64,000 nucleotides of DNA. It comes from Pseudomonas sp. MWU13-2100. GTDB taxonomy: Bacteria > Pseudomonadota > Gammaproteobacteria > Pseudomonadales > Pseudomonadaceae. This document shows, piece after piece, positions 26,879-35,645 of this stretch. Where the stretch lies: the NCBI RefSeq assembly GCF_023242365.1, contig NZ_JALLIX010000004.1:184564-248563 (forward strand), written 5' to 3'. Position 1 is the stretch's first letter, and each line of letters starts with the position of its first letter. The notes below the pieces were generated by a model. It ran no database searches. It worked only from the letters and a program-made list of their open reading frames with translations, and was not told the DNA's origin. The position numbers and the translations under genes were made by a program.

Positions 26879-28861
26879 TCAAAAGGTGGTTTTCATCGTC
26901 AGATACACGGCGCCACGGTCCGCGGTGGTTGCGCCGCCTCCGGAAAAGGCCGAGTAACCGCCGGCATAACAGGCGTAGTTCTGGTTGCCGCTGAAGGCGT
27001 TCGGTGTCGAGCCGTTACCGCTACCGGCAGCGGCCGCGCCGCTACTCACGCCACTGACGTCGCACTTGTCGGTCTTGCCAAAGGAGTCCACGTACTTGAG
27101 GTCGACAAAGTATTTGTTGTACACAACGGCACCGAAACCGACGGCATAGTTGCCAGTGTCCTTGGCTCCTCCACCGGACACCGGCGACACACCGGCGATG
27201 CCGGCGTTGATGGACAACGGCATGTTCAAGTCGACACCGGGTAACACCTGATACCAGGTCGGGGTGAAGTTGACGGCGATGCCCCAGTTGTCCCGGGTCG
27301 GCGCATCGATACCGCGATAGCTGGCCTGGCCCTTGTAGAGCGCCGCATTCTTGCTATCGAGTTTGAGCAGGTTGCTGTAGTACAGCTCGGAGAGCAGGGT
27401 CGCCGAATCGAACAGCGACGTTTTGGGCAGGGTCATCAGACCGTTGAGCGTCCAGTGCAACGTATCACCGGTGGCGCTCATACTGTCGCCGTTGCTCGGT
27501 GTGTCATAGATCACCCCCGTCGCGGCCGTGCGCGCCGGCAGCAGGCCCAGGCCGGCCCCCAGACCATTGGGACTGGTGGAGCTGACAATCGCCGGGATAC
27601 TGGCCAGAGGCATGTTGTGACGGATGCTCAGGTCCGAGCCCACGCTCACACCGTCTACCTCCTTGGACAGGCTCAGGCCGAAGATATGGATGTCGTCGGC
27701 ATAGGCCAGTTGATAGGTGCTGGTGCTCAACGAGTTGAGAACGTTGACGACCGGGCTCGGCGACGGCCCTTTCGAGGTGATGCCGCGAGCATCGAGCCAG
27801 GCCTGGGGCAGGATGTCCGAGGTCTTGCGATAGTAGATACCCAGCGTACCGTCCAGCCAGTTGGGCGACCACTTGGCCATAACCCCCCAGTCGCCTATGT
27901 TGCTCGGCGTCAAGTCAGTCCCGCGACGCACATTCGTCAGTCCGTTACACGGCGCCAGGCCGCAGTTCGTCGGGGTGCCCACCGGAGCGTTGGTGTTGCC
28001 CAGCAGGAACGACTGCGCACCGGACCCGACCAGATCGGAACCGCCGTAGAAGGTCCCGGCTTCCGGCAGGCGGGCGGCATCCCAACGGAGGAAATACTGG
28101 GCACCGACCGTCAACTCGGGATTGACGGTGAACGACATCGACAGCTGGTTACGCGGAACGAACAGCTCCTTGGCTTCGGTGCCAGGCGAGGCCGCCAGCT
28201 TCGCCAGGTCCAGGCCCGACTGGCCATAGCTCATCGAATGCACCGGGTTGAGCACCGTCTCGCCCCAGAACACGTTGTGCTGACCCGCTTTAACACTCAG
28301 CAGGGACTCTTCGCCCACGTCAGTGCTATAGAACACGAAGGCATCCAGGATTTCACCGGAAGGACCGGTGTAGTAACGCTGGGCGTAGTTGCTCAGGTTC
28401 GAACTGCCATTGCCGACGCCCTTGACCCCCGTAGGCCGTGGATCGTTGGCCACCAGGCCGGACCTTGAGCCATTGCCGTTGACGAACGGATTGGCAGTGG
28501 AGCCGACATTTTCATAGGCCCGGTCATACCAACTGGCGGTACTGACACGAAAGCCCATGCTGTTCTTGTAGACCACGTCCATCTCGGTCAACAGGTCGAC
28601 ACGATCGGTGACCGTGCTCCCGGCCTTGCGGAAGTTGTAGTCGCCATCGTTGTTGTTCGGCGTGCCCAACATACGCTTGTCGGCGTTTTCGGTGCGCACC
28701 CCGTAGTTGTATTTGACCGTGTTATCCAGGCGCGCGCTCCAGTCCGGGTTACCCGTGTCCAGCTCCATCGCCTGGGCCGTCGGCAGGGCCGTGGCCAGAA
28801 TGGCCGAGGCCAGCAAGGTGTACCGCGAGGGTGCGAACCCGAGACGCTTGTTGTTATGCAT
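26879..28861 (-). CDS. DUF1302 outer-membrane porin-like protein
   Basis: 660 aa with a signal peptide (residues 1-31, ending AQA). The remainder has alternating amphipathic strands and ends in a C-terminal phenylalanine (VYLTMKTTF), the sign of a BAM-inserted beta-barrel. Glycine/serine-rich loops are seen. DUF1302 proteins accompany DUF1329 and MMPL genes in clusters for hydrophobic substrates. First gene of the lipid operon, 41 bp before the DUF1329 start. A transport role is inferred. Confidence 0.88.
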   Translation of the reverse strand: MHNNKRLGFAPSRYTLLASAILATALPTAQAMELDTGNPDWSARLDNTVKYNYGVRTENADKRMLGTPNNNDGDYNFRKAGSTVTDRVDLLTEMDVVYKNSMGFRVSTASWYDRAYENVGSTANPFVNGNGSRSGLVANDPRPTGVKGVGNGSSNLSNYAQRYYTGPSGEILDAFVFYSTDVGEESLLSVKAGQHNVFWGETVLNPVHSMSYGQSGLDLAKLAASPGTEAKELFVPRNQLSMSFTVNPELTVGAQYFLRWDAARLPEAGTFYGGSDLVGSGAQSFLLGNTNAPVGTPTNCGLAPCNGLTNVRRGTDLTPSNIGDWGVMAKWSPNWLDGTLGIYYRKTSDILPQAWLDARGITSKGPSPSPVVNVLNSLSTSTYQLAYADDIHIFGLSLSKEVDGVSVGSDLSIRHNMPLASIPAIVSSTSPNGLGAGLGLLPARTAATGVIYDTPSNGDSMSATGDTLHWTLNGLMTLPKTSLFDSATLLSELYYSNLLKLDSKNAALYKGQASYRGIDAPTRDNWGIAVNFTPTWYQVLPGVDLNMPLSINAGIAGVSPVSGGGAKDTGNYAVGFGAVVYNKYFVDLKYVDSFGKTDKCDVSGVSSGAAAAGSGNGSTPNAFSGNQNYACYAGGYSAFSGGGATTADRGAVYLTMKTTF

Positions 28862-28989
28862 TGCGTTGTCTCCGCCATTTTGTAGTTGTTTTAAGCGCAG
28901 CCGCCCTCACGCAACCCCTTGTGCCAGAGGCAACGTTTTTCAGGAATGAGGGCAAATGCCGGTTGGCGTGGGGCCAGCCGGCGCCTGAA

Positions 28990-29556
28990 TTAGCGATCCA
29001 GCTCCAGGACCAGGGCTTCGGCCTGCGGCCAGGGGCCAAAACCTGCCGCTGGATTGAGATGACCCACCGCGCCGAAGTTGCGCAGTTCGGCGCCCCAGCC
29101 TGCGGCCAGGCCGGTGACGGCCGAGAGGCTGGCCAGGTGATCGTTGCTGCTGGCGGCGACGATCGCCGGGAACGGCAACGGGCCTTGGGGTAGAGGATTC
29201 CAACCCTGGCGACGCAGGGTTTCAGAGCAAGGGTAGCCTTGCGGCCAGTCGGCATCGAGATCCGGTGGCGCGACCAGCAAGGCGCCCTTGATCGGGCGGG
29301 TGTACTGAGCCGCCCAGTGGGCAACCATCAACACGCCGGCGCTGTGGGCCACCAGGATCACCGGCCCGTCGATCTGCTCCAGTTCGTGCTGGATCGCCCG
29401 CACACGCGCCGCGCAGTCGAGCTTGTCGGTTTCCAGCGGCGGCACACTGCGCACCTTGCAAAGCCTGGCGGCCAGCAGCGTTTGCCAATGCTCGGCCACG
29501 TGCTCGCGCAGGCCCGGTACGATCAGAACGGTTGCGGCAGTTAGCAGTCTGTCCAC
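28990..29556 (-). CDS. RBBP9/YdeN-type serine hydrolase
   Basis: 188-aa alpha/beta hydrolase. Nucleophile motif AHSAG (serine in LVAHSAGVL), Asp in ASSNDHLAS and a late His in GAVGHLNPA form the catalytic triad of the RBBP9 family. Start GTG 29556, preceded by AAGG; no signal peptide, so cytoplasmic. Its upstream region holds the 21-bp-period direct repeats shared with the dioxygenase operon, so it is probably controlled by the divergent AraC gene. Located 128 bp before the DUF1302 gene and possibly co-transcribed with it. Substrate unknown. Confidence 0.85.
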   Translation of the reverse strand: MDRLLTAATVLIVPGLREHVAEHWQTLLAARLCKVRSVPPLETDKLDCAARVRAIQHELEQIDGPVILVAHSAGVLMVAHWAAQYTRPIKGALLVAPPDLDADWPQGYPCSETLRRQGWNPLPQGPLPFPAIVAASSNDHLASLSAVTGLAAGWGAELRNFGAVGHLNPAAGFGPWPQAEALVLELDR

Positions 29557-29646
29557 TTCAACACCTTCGCTTTCTCGATGACTCGACTGGCTCTATCGCC
29601 AGAGGCTTTTTGTAGGACTGACATTAAAGAGCGCCCAACCCTGCCG

Positions 29647-29684
29647 CTTTTCATTGGACGTCAGGCACTTTTCTTTTGATGACA
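29647..29684. promoter_or_regulatory. direct-repeat operator, copy 1 (AraC-type)
   Basis: Two 17-bp half-sites with a 21-bp period: CTTTTCATTGGACGTCA (29647-29663) and CTTTTCTTTTGATGACA (29668-29684), identical at 13 of 17 positions. They lie 91 bp upstream of the hydrolase and 227 bp upstream of the AraC gene. A closely similar element lies at 37573-37610. Two directly repeated half-sites two helical turns apart are typical of AraC-family operators. The 354-bp hydrolase-AraC gap shows nothing else clear. Confidence 0.65.
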
Positions 29685-29910
29685 GATTTCCCGGCGCGGG
29701 CGTGCCGCGACCACCGGTCTCAAGACCCGGCGAGTGGGTCGCGGGTTGCCGTAATCATTGAGTGAAGGGCTCGGGCTCCCGTCAGTCGCGGTGATCCGGG
29801 ACTGAACGGGGTGCGTTTCATCAACTTTGTTACAACTGTTCAAGTTCCGACGCGCTGGATATAGTCGACAGGCTCGTTTCCATCGCCACCGGCCCAGGAA
29901 AGACCTCTGC

Positions 29911-30957
29911 ATGCCAAAGCTTGTTCGCGCCGCCGTCTTGACCAACTATCTGGAGGTCACCCAATACCTGGGCTTCAACCCGCGCGATGTGCTGGCCGGC
30001 GTCGGCCTGAGCAAGGCCCAACTGCAGGCGCCCGAACAGCGTATCGCCATCGATGCCGCCGTGCGCCTGCTGGAAGACTCGGCCGCCGCCAGCGGCTGCC
30101 AGAACTTCGGCCTGAGCATGGCGGAATCGCGCCAGCTCTCGGACTTTGGTGTGGTCAGCCTGCTGCTCAGCCACCAACGCACGCTGCGTGAGGCCCTGCA
30201 GGTGGTGGTGCATTACCGGCACTTGATGAACGATTCGCTGGCCATCTTTATTGAAGAGGCCGGCAAGATGGTGATCATTCGCGAGGAGGTGGTCACCGAA
30301 TCGCCGATGCCCTCCCGGCAAGCCATCGAGCTGGCCATCGGCGTGATGTTCCGTCTATGTGCCGCGGTGCTCGGCACCCACTGGCGCCCCTACAGCGTCA
30401 ACTTCACCCACCAGCCCCCCGATGACCTGCACCTGCATCGTCGTCTGTTCGGCTGCACTCTGGAATTTGGCAGCGAGTTCAATGGCATTGTCTGTTCCAA
30501 TGCCAGCCTCGACATGACCAATCCCCATGCCGATCCGGCCATGGCCCGTTATGCGCAAAGCTATCTCGACTCGCTGCTCGGCCATGAAGGCCCGTCGATG
30601 CTGTTCGAAGTGCGCAAGGCGATCTACCTGTTGTTGCCGATGGGCCGCGCCACCATCGAGCAGATCGCCCAGACCCAGGGCATGAACGTAAGGACCCTGC
30701 AACGTCGCCTGAAGGACGACGGCTGCGCCTTCAACGACCTGATCAACGACGTACGCCGCGACCTGGTGCTGCGCTACCTGGATAACCCGAACTACTCGCT
30801 GGGACGGATCGCCGACATGCTCGGTTATTCCATGGCGAGCTCCTTCACTCGCTGGTTCATCACTCAGTTCGGCATGCCACCCGCCACCTGGCGCAGCACG
30901 CAAAAGCAGGCTGGCGGCAAACTCTCGAGCGACTCCACGCCGCCCAGATCCTCCTGA
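29911..30957 (+). CDS. AraC-family regulator, OruR/arabinose-binding-N-domain type
   Basis: 348 aa from ATG 29911 (MPKLVRAAVLTNYLEVTQYL). The N-terminal ~200 residues form the helical effector domain of the OruR-like AraC class (LEDSAAASGCQNFGLSMAES, LIFIEEAGKM-type strands); the C-terminal ~100 residues are the double HTH (NVRTLQRRLKDDGCAFNDLI, GRIADMLGYSMASSFTRWF). Divergent from the hydrolase and lipid operon, and facing the terminator of the dioxygenase operon. The shared repeat at 29647 and 37573 makes it the best candidate regulator of both. Inducer unknown, perhaps an acyl compound or the dioxygenase substrate. Confidence 0.88.
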   Translation: MPKLVRAAVLTNYLEVTQYLGFNPRDVLAGVGLSKAQLQAPEQRIAIDAAVRLLEDSAAASGCQNFGLSMAESRQLSDFGVVSLLLSHQRTLREALQVVVHYRHLMNDSLAIFIEEAGKMVIIREEVVTESPMPSRQAIELAIGVMFRLCAAVLGTHWRPYSVNFTHQPPDDLHLHRRLFGCTLEFGSEFNGIVCSNASLDMTNPHADPAMARYAQSYLDSLLGHEGPSMLFEVRKAIYLLLPMGRATIEQIAQTQGMNVRTLQRRLKDDGCAFNDLINDVRRDLVLRYLDNPNYSLGRIADMLGYSMASSFTRWFITQFGMPPATWRSTQKQAGGKLSSDSTPPRSS

Positions 30958-31000
30958 ACGCGAGGCAAAAAAAACGGCAACTGCTGGTACAGTCGCCGCG

Positions 31001-31025
31001 AAAAAACCGGTGTGTGTGACACCGG
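31001..31025 (-). terminator. intrinsic terminator of the dioxygenase/BKACE operon
   Basis: On the minus strand, a perfect 7-bp stem CCGGTGT-N5-ACACCGG is followed by six T residues (A-run 31001-31006 on the plus strand). It lies 68 bp after the stop of the YeiH-type gene, the last gene of that operon. Confidence 0.8.
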
Positions 31026-31092
31026 TCGAGCACCCTGCGACGACGAGGTATCAACGCAGTGCCGCCTGGCCAGCAAGCACGTACAGCCGCGC

Positions 31093-32103
31093 TTAAAAGC
31101 CCCAGTGCAGCAATAGCAGCACCAGCACGGCCAGGAATACCGTCTCCCCCACCATCAGCAGAATGGGCTTGATACCGACAGAGGCCAGTTCCCTGAGCTG
31201 GGTTTTCATTCCCAGGGCGCTGATGGACACCACCAGACTCCAGCTCGACAGCTTATTGACCGCACCCTGAACCGCCGGGATCACCCAGCCGGTACTGTTG
31301 AGACAGGCCAGCAGCAGAAAACCGACAGCGAACCACGGTAGCAGCGGTGGACGCTTACCCGTCGGGTCGGCCCCCTGCAGACGAGTGACCATCGCGCCAC
31401 AGACGATCACCGGCACCAACATGGCCACCCGCATCAACTTGACCACCGTTGCCGTATCACCGGTCTCGGTCGACATGCTGTAGCCCGCACCGACCACCTG
31501 AGCAACATCGTGGATCGTGGCCCCGAGGAACACGCCAGCCATTTTCGGTGACAACGACAGCCAGTTGGCAATCATCGGGTAGAGGATCATTGCGGTGGTG
31601 GACAGGGCCGACACCCCGATCACCGTGAACAGCGTGGCGCGTTCCTTCTGCGGATGATTGGGCAGCGCCGCTGCCAGCGCCAGCGCCGCCGACGCACCAC
31701 AGATAGCGGTTGCGCCCCCCGTGAGCAGGCCGAACAAGCGCTGGAAGCCCAGCGCCTTGGCCGCCACCACCGAGACGCCAATGGTCACCACCACCAGAAT
31801 CACCACCAGGGCCACGGGCTTCCAGCCCAGCGCGGCAATCTGTTCCAGGGTAATGCGCATCCCCAGCAGCGCCACCCCCATGCGTAGCACCGTACGCGCA
31901 GTGAACTCGATACCGGCCTTGCAGGTACCGTCACCGGCCAGGAAGTTCAGGCCCATGCCCAGCAGCAAGGCAAACAACATCACCGGCGCACCGTAGTGCT
32001 CGGACAAGAACGACGCGGCCGCCGCAACGATCAGGCTGACCACAAAACCGGGCATCAACTCACGCGTTCGGCTATGGATACGGATAATTGCAATAGCGCT
32101 CAT
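31093..32103 (-). CDS. YeiH/UPF0324-family putative sulfate or anion exporter
   Basis: 336-aa inner-membrane protein with about ten hydrophobic segments. Family marks: GMGLNFLAGDGTCKAGIEFT, GATAICGASAALA and GATIHDVAQVVGAGYSMS. The family (PSE, putative sulfate exporter) is linked to export of sulfate or sulfite produced from organosulfur catabolism. Its ATG overlaps the Rieske stop in an ATGA junction. With a TauD-like dioxygenase in the same operon, export of inorganic sulfur oxyanion is an attractive inference, not proven. Confidence 0.85.
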   Translation of the reverse strand: MSAIAIIRIHSRTRELMPGFVVSLIVAAAASFLSEHYGAPVMLFALLLGMGLNFLAGDGTCKAGIEFTARTVLRMGVALLGMRITLEQIAALGWKPVALVVILVVVTIGVSVVAAKALGFQRLFGLLTGGATAICGASAALALAAALPNHPQKERATLFTVIGVSALSTTAMILYPMIANWLSLSPKMAGVFLGATIHDVAQVVGAGYSMSTETGDTATVVKLMRVAMLVPVIVCGAMVTRLQGADPTGKRPPLLPWFAVGFLLLACLNSTGWVIPAVQGAVNKLSSWSLVVSISALGMKTQLRELASVGIKPILLMVGETVFLAVLVLLLLHWGF

Positions 32104-32426
32104 AGCGCGGTCTCCTCGGAAACGATGACGATGAATGCCTGGCCGTCAATGACTTCGACCGGGTAGCTGGCGACTTTGAGCAGGGTTGAATTGAGCAGGT
32201 AGCCGCTGCGCAGATCGAAGCGCAGACCATGGGCGCAGCATTGAATCACCCCGCCCTCAAGGCGCCCGCCACACAGCGAGGCCCCCTGATGGGGACAACT
32301 GTCATCGATGGCGAATAGCTCACCGTCAATATTGAACAGCGCCAGGCTTTTCTCCTCGAATTCCACCAGCGCACGGTCACCCACCTGCGGGAGTTTTCCG
32401 GCAGACACGGGGACACGCCTGCTCAT
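32100..32426 (-). CDS. Rieske [2Fe-2S] ferredoxin-like protein
   Basis: 108 aa from ATG 32426 (MSRRVPVSAGKLPQVGDRAL). Binds a Rieske cluster through SCPHQG and QCCAHG (pattern C-x-H...C-x2-H), like small biphenyl-dioxygenase or nitrite-reductase ferredoxins. Overlaps the DsbA-like gene start-to-stop and the YeiH gene by 4 bp each. An electron donor for an oxygenase is expected, but no Rieske oxygenase alpha subunit is in the operon; the TauD-like enzyme uses 2-oxoglutarate and would not need it. Confidence 0.88.
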   Translation of the reverse strand: MSRRVPVSAGKLPQVGDRALVEFEEKSLALFNIDGELFAIDDSCPHQGASLCGGRLEGGVIQCCAHGLRFDLRSGYLLNSTLLKVASYPVEVIDGQAFIVIVSEETAL

Positions 32427-33088
32427 ACGGCTTGCCACGCGCGCGGGTTTTCCTGAAGGGCCTCGCCCATGACACCCAACAACACTTCGGCAGGCTGGGC
32501 ACCAACCGTCGTCAGGCAACCATTGAACTGAAAACTGGGCACACCGCTGGACGCCGCCGCGTCATTGCCTGAAAAGGGACTGGCGTCCCCTTTCAGACAG
32601 TCCGCCAATTCGTCCATGTCGTAACCACACGCTTGACCGATGGCCAGCAAGGTCTGCGGGCAACCCAGGTCCTCGCCAAACCGGAAATAGGCGGCGAACA
32701 GACGATCCAGCAACGCGTCGCGTCGAACGCTATCGCCCAGCACGCTGGCACGCGCCAGCAAGCGATGGGCATCGGCGGTATTGGGCATGATGGCGATGCG
32801 ACTCAGGTCAATGGCCGCCCCCACCGCCATCGCGGCCCGTTGCACCTGGAGCTGACGCAGACTCACCGCTTCGTCACTGCCCAGGCGCTGGCGATAAAAC
32901 TCGGTGAAGGGCTCGCCCTGCACCGGCAGGTGTGGCAATAACTGCACCCCATGCCACTGCGTGGTGATTTCCACCCCCGGTTGCTGGAGGCGCAACAGGT
33001 CCTGCGCACGATCCAGTTGACGTTTGCCGATCAGGCACCAGGGGCAGATGAAATCGAAAAACACATCAATACGTAAATGACTACTCAC
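32423..33088 (-). CDS. DsbA-family thiol oxidoreductase/isomerase (FrnE-like)
   Basis: 221-aa cytoplasmic thioredoxin-fold protein with a CPWC motif (residues 15-18, DFICPWCLIGKRQL) and a cis-Pro region SGVPSFQFNG. This is the FrnE/2-hydroxychromene-2-carboxylate isomerase branch of DsbA proteins, which often act on glutathione- or thiol-linked intermediates in catabolic operons. No signal peptide. Overlaps MFS and Rieske genes by 4 bp on each side. Exact reaction unknown. Confidence 0.85.
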   Translation of the reverse strand: MSSHLRIDVFFDFICPWCLIGKRQLDRAQDLLRLQQPGVEITTQWHGVQLLPHLPVQGEPFTEFYRQRLGSDEAVSLRQLQVQRAAMAVGAAIDLSRIAIMPNTADAHRLLARASVLGDSVRRDALLDRLFAAYFRFGEDLGCPQTLLAIGQACGYDMDELADCLKGDASPFSGNDAAASSGVPSFQFNGCLTTVGAQPAEVLLGVMGEALQENPRAWQAV

Positions 33089-34413
33089 ACCTTCACCCCT
33101 GATGTCGCTTCACTTTCCAAATCGTCGGCACGCTCGCCGGCCAGCCGGGCGATATCCTTGTGGTAATGGCACTTGGCATAAAAAAACACCGCCGCCGCCG
33201 CGATGCTCACCAGGGGCACCCACTGGAACGCGGCATGTAAGCCGATCACATCAGACAGCTTGCCGGTGATGAACGGCCCGGGCGCCAACCCCAGCAGGTT
33301 GTTGGCCAAGGTCAGCGTGGCAAAGGCCGTTCCATGGACCGAATAGTGGGTCAGGTTGGCGACCATCGCCCCGGCCGGGCCCGTGGTACCGGCGGCCATC
33401 AGCATGCCCAGGCAGATCAACAGCAGTTGCGCAGCCCCCGCCGACAAGGCGAACGCCGCTGACAGCAGCAGGCAACTGCCCAGGCAGTAAGCGATGGCCA
33501 GGGCTACCTTGCGCTCCGGGCAGTGGCGACACAGGCGGTCGCTGAGCATGCCGCACAGAATCATCCCTGCGCCGCTGCACAGCACGATGATCGCCGCGAC
33601 GCCACCGGCCTTGTCCGTGGCCATGGCGTAATACCGATTGAGGTAGCTGGGCATCCACACAATCACAGTGCCGCCGACGAACAATTGCAGGCCGCTGCCG
33701 ATATAGGCCGCGATCACCGAGCGGCTGGAACACAGCGTGCTCAGCGGACGCTGGACCGCTGCCGCCGCCTTGTTCACGGCCAGGCTCGCGCGTTGCGGGG
33801 CAATGCGCGCTTCGCGGACGATGATCGGGTAAAGCACCGCCAGCAGCAGGCCGAACAACGCCATGCCGGCGAACGACCAGCGCCAGCCCAGCTTGGCGGC
33901 GATGGCCCCGCCCAGGGCCATGCCCAATACCGAACCGAACATGCCACCCGCCATGAAGGCACTGGCCAGGGTTGCCCGCAGATGCTTGGGAAACACCGAA
34001 ATCACCACGGCGATGCCAACGCTGCCGTAGGCCGCCTCGCCGACACCCACCATGAAGCGGGCGATAAACATCTGCGGGTAATCCTGGGCCAAGCCACAGC
34101 CCAGGGTCGCCAGGCTCCACAGCAAGGCCATCAGCGCCAGACTCTTGACCCGACCGAAGCGATCCGCCAGCAGCGAGAGAGGAAATGTCAGCAGGCCGAC
34201 CATCAGGGCGACAACGCCACTGAGCAGGCCGAGCTGGCCATCGCTCAGGGCCCACTCCCCCTTGAGCAAGGGGAACACCGCGTTCAGGACCTGGCGCGAC
34301 ATGTAATCGGAAATCAACAAGCCGAACGTCAGTGCAAAAACGATCCAGGCATAGGTGCGCGTAACGCCGACGCCACTGCAGTCGTCATCGGCGGCGATTG
34401 GGTGAAAGGCCAT
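33085..34413 (-). CDS. MFS transporter, probable substrate uptake carrier
   Basis: 442 aa, 12 hydrophobic segments, MFS loop motif LADRFGRVKSLA after TM2. N-terminus follows the ACS/aromatic-acid-type pattern (LLISDYMSRQVLNAVFPLLK). Member of a tight minus-strand operon; its stop overlaps the next start (33085-33088). Likely imports the compound degraded by the operon. Substrate is not readable from sequence. Confidence 0.87.
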   Translation of the reverse strand: MAFHPIAADDDCSGVGVTRTYAWIVFALTFGLLISDYMSRQVLNAVFPLLKGEWALSDGQLGLLSGVVALMVGLLTFPLSLLADRFGRVKSLALMALLWSLATLGCGLAQDYPQMFIARFMVGVGEAAYGSVGIAVVISVFPKHLRATLASAFMAGGMFGSVLGMALGGAIAAKLGWRWSFAGMALFGLLLAVLYPIIVREARIAPQRASLAVNKAAAAVQRPLSTLCSSRSVIAAYIGSGLQLFVGGTVIVWMPSYLNRYYAMATDKAGGVAAIIVLCSGAGMILCGMLSDRLCRHCPERKVALAIAYCLGSCLLLSAAFALSAGAAQLLLICLGMLMAAGTTGPAGAMVANLTHYSVHGTAFATLTLANNLLGLAPGPFITGKLSDVIGLHAAFQWVPLVSIAAAAVFFYAKCHYHKDIARLAGERADDLESEATSGVKV

Positions 34414-34506
34414 GCAGCCTCCTCGAAACTCGGTTTTATTTGTTGTTATCGAGCGTGTTGCAAGGCACTGAACGGAAGGCCCTCGGCCTCCCGTCCAGGC
34501 TGCCGG

Positions 34507-35559
34507 TCAGCCGCGTTGCGGTACACCCTTTTGTCCAGCCTTGCGGTTGGGCGCCATACCGTTGGCCAACAGGGTTTCTTCGATACTCTGGTACTGCACA
34601 CCGATACGGTAGATCTCACGGGCTTGTTTGCCCGTGGCGATGTCACGCCCCAGTTCATGGGCGATGCGCACGGTCTGCTGGATCTGCTGCACCGAGCTGA
34701 AGCGCTGGCCGTGGTGATCGATGATGGTGTCTTCAATGCCCACTCGCGGGTGCATGCCCATGGCCATTGCCATGGTGTTGAACGGCAGCACGTTCTTGAG
34801 CAGCGATTCGGACGTCAAGGTGCAGCCATCCGGCGCGCGGTGGACAAAGTTGAAGAAGTTGAACGGATTAGGCCCGTCGAAACCACCGCCAATGCCGATC
34901 CAGGTCAGGTTCAACGGCCCCATGTAGGCGCCCTTGCGCACCAGACGCTCAAGCGTCTCCATGGCATGCATGCCGGTCAGTTGAAAATGCGGCTGCACAC
35001 CCGCCGCCATCAGTCGACGCAGGTGCTCCGCGACCCAGGCCGGCCCCGCAGGCACGGTCATCTCGCTGTAGGCCGCCTGATAGGCCGGGTTGGCCAGGGA
35101 GGTGCCTTCCAGGTATTCCGGATACAGCAGCTCCATGATGTTCATCTGGGTGGTGTTGATGGCCACCGTGACCTGGTCCGGTTTCGGCGTCAGCTCGGCC
35201 AGCATATGACGGGTATCATCAGACAGCCACTTGGCGGCTTCACCATCGCTTTCCGGCGCGAAGGAAATCGAACCGCCGACCTGGATGATCATGTCCGGTA
35301 CGGCTTCGCGCACGCCGGCGATCAATTCGTTGAACTTGGACAGGCGCTTGGAACCCTTACCGTCCAGCTCGCGCACATGCAGGTGCAGGACCGTGGCACC
35401 GGCCTCATAACAATCGACCGCTTTCTGCACTTGCTCGGCCATGGTCAGCGGGATGTCTTCGGGAAAGTCTTCCGGCATCCACTCCGGGCCATAGGGCGCC
35501 ACGGTGATGACCACCTTTTCCATGTTTTCCGGGTGCAGGGAATCGTCGAAGAATTGCAT
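34507..35559 (-). CDS. BKACE-family beta-keto acid cleavage enzyme (DUF849)
   Basis: 350-aa TIM-barrel zinc enzyme. BKACE proteins cleave a beta-keto acid with acetyl-CoA to acetoacetate and a CoA ester. The zinc motif HLHVRE (family H-x-H) is near residue 61, followed by IIQVGGSISF; the conserved late region GIEDTIIDHHG is also present. Longer than most family members (about 275-310 aa). Lies between TauD and MFS genes, with an RBS AGGAG and a strong hairpin (35587-35613) just upstream. Substrate side chain unknown; the carnitine-type cdhC context is absent. Confidence 0.9.
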   Translation of the reverse strand: MQFFDDSLHPENMEKVVITVAPYGPEWMPEDFPEDIPLTMAEQVQKAVDCYEAGATVLHLHVRELDGKGSKRLSKFNELIAGVREAVPDMIIQVGGSISFAPESDGEAAKWLSDDTRHMLAELTPKPDQVTVAINTTQMNIMELLYPEYLEGTSLANPAYQAAYSEMTVPAGPAWVAEHLRRLMAAGVQPHFQLTGMHAMETLERLVRKGAYMGPLNLTWIGIGGGFDGPNPFNFFNFVHRAPDGCTLTSESLLKNVLPFNTMAMAMGMHPRVGIEDTIIDHHGQRFSSVQQIQQTVRIAHELGRDIATGKQAREIYRIGVQYQSIEETLLANGMAPNRKAGQKGVPQRG

Positions 35560-35586
35560 GAGTTACTCCTATTATTATGATTGTCC

Positions 35587-35613
35587 GCCTGCCCGGGGTC
35601 ATACCGGGCAGGC
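35587..35613. repeat. strong hairpin between tauD-like and BKACE genes
   Basis: GCCTGCCCGG (35587-35596) and CCGGGCAGGC (35604-35613) form a perfect 10-bp stem with a 7-nt loop. No T-run follows on the minus strand. Within the operon it may stabilise mRNA ends or attenuate; the BKACE ribosome site begins about 20 nt further on. Confidence 0.6.
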
Positions 35614-35645
35614 GTGTCTGCGAGTGCGAATGCAGCGGCGGTCGA

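Noticed and set aside
34507..35559. BKACE gene as part of carnitine degradation (cdhC-type)
   Set aside because: No carnitine dehydrogenase, thioesterase or GATR-type regulator is adjacent; TauD, MFS and YeiH genes point to a different substrate.
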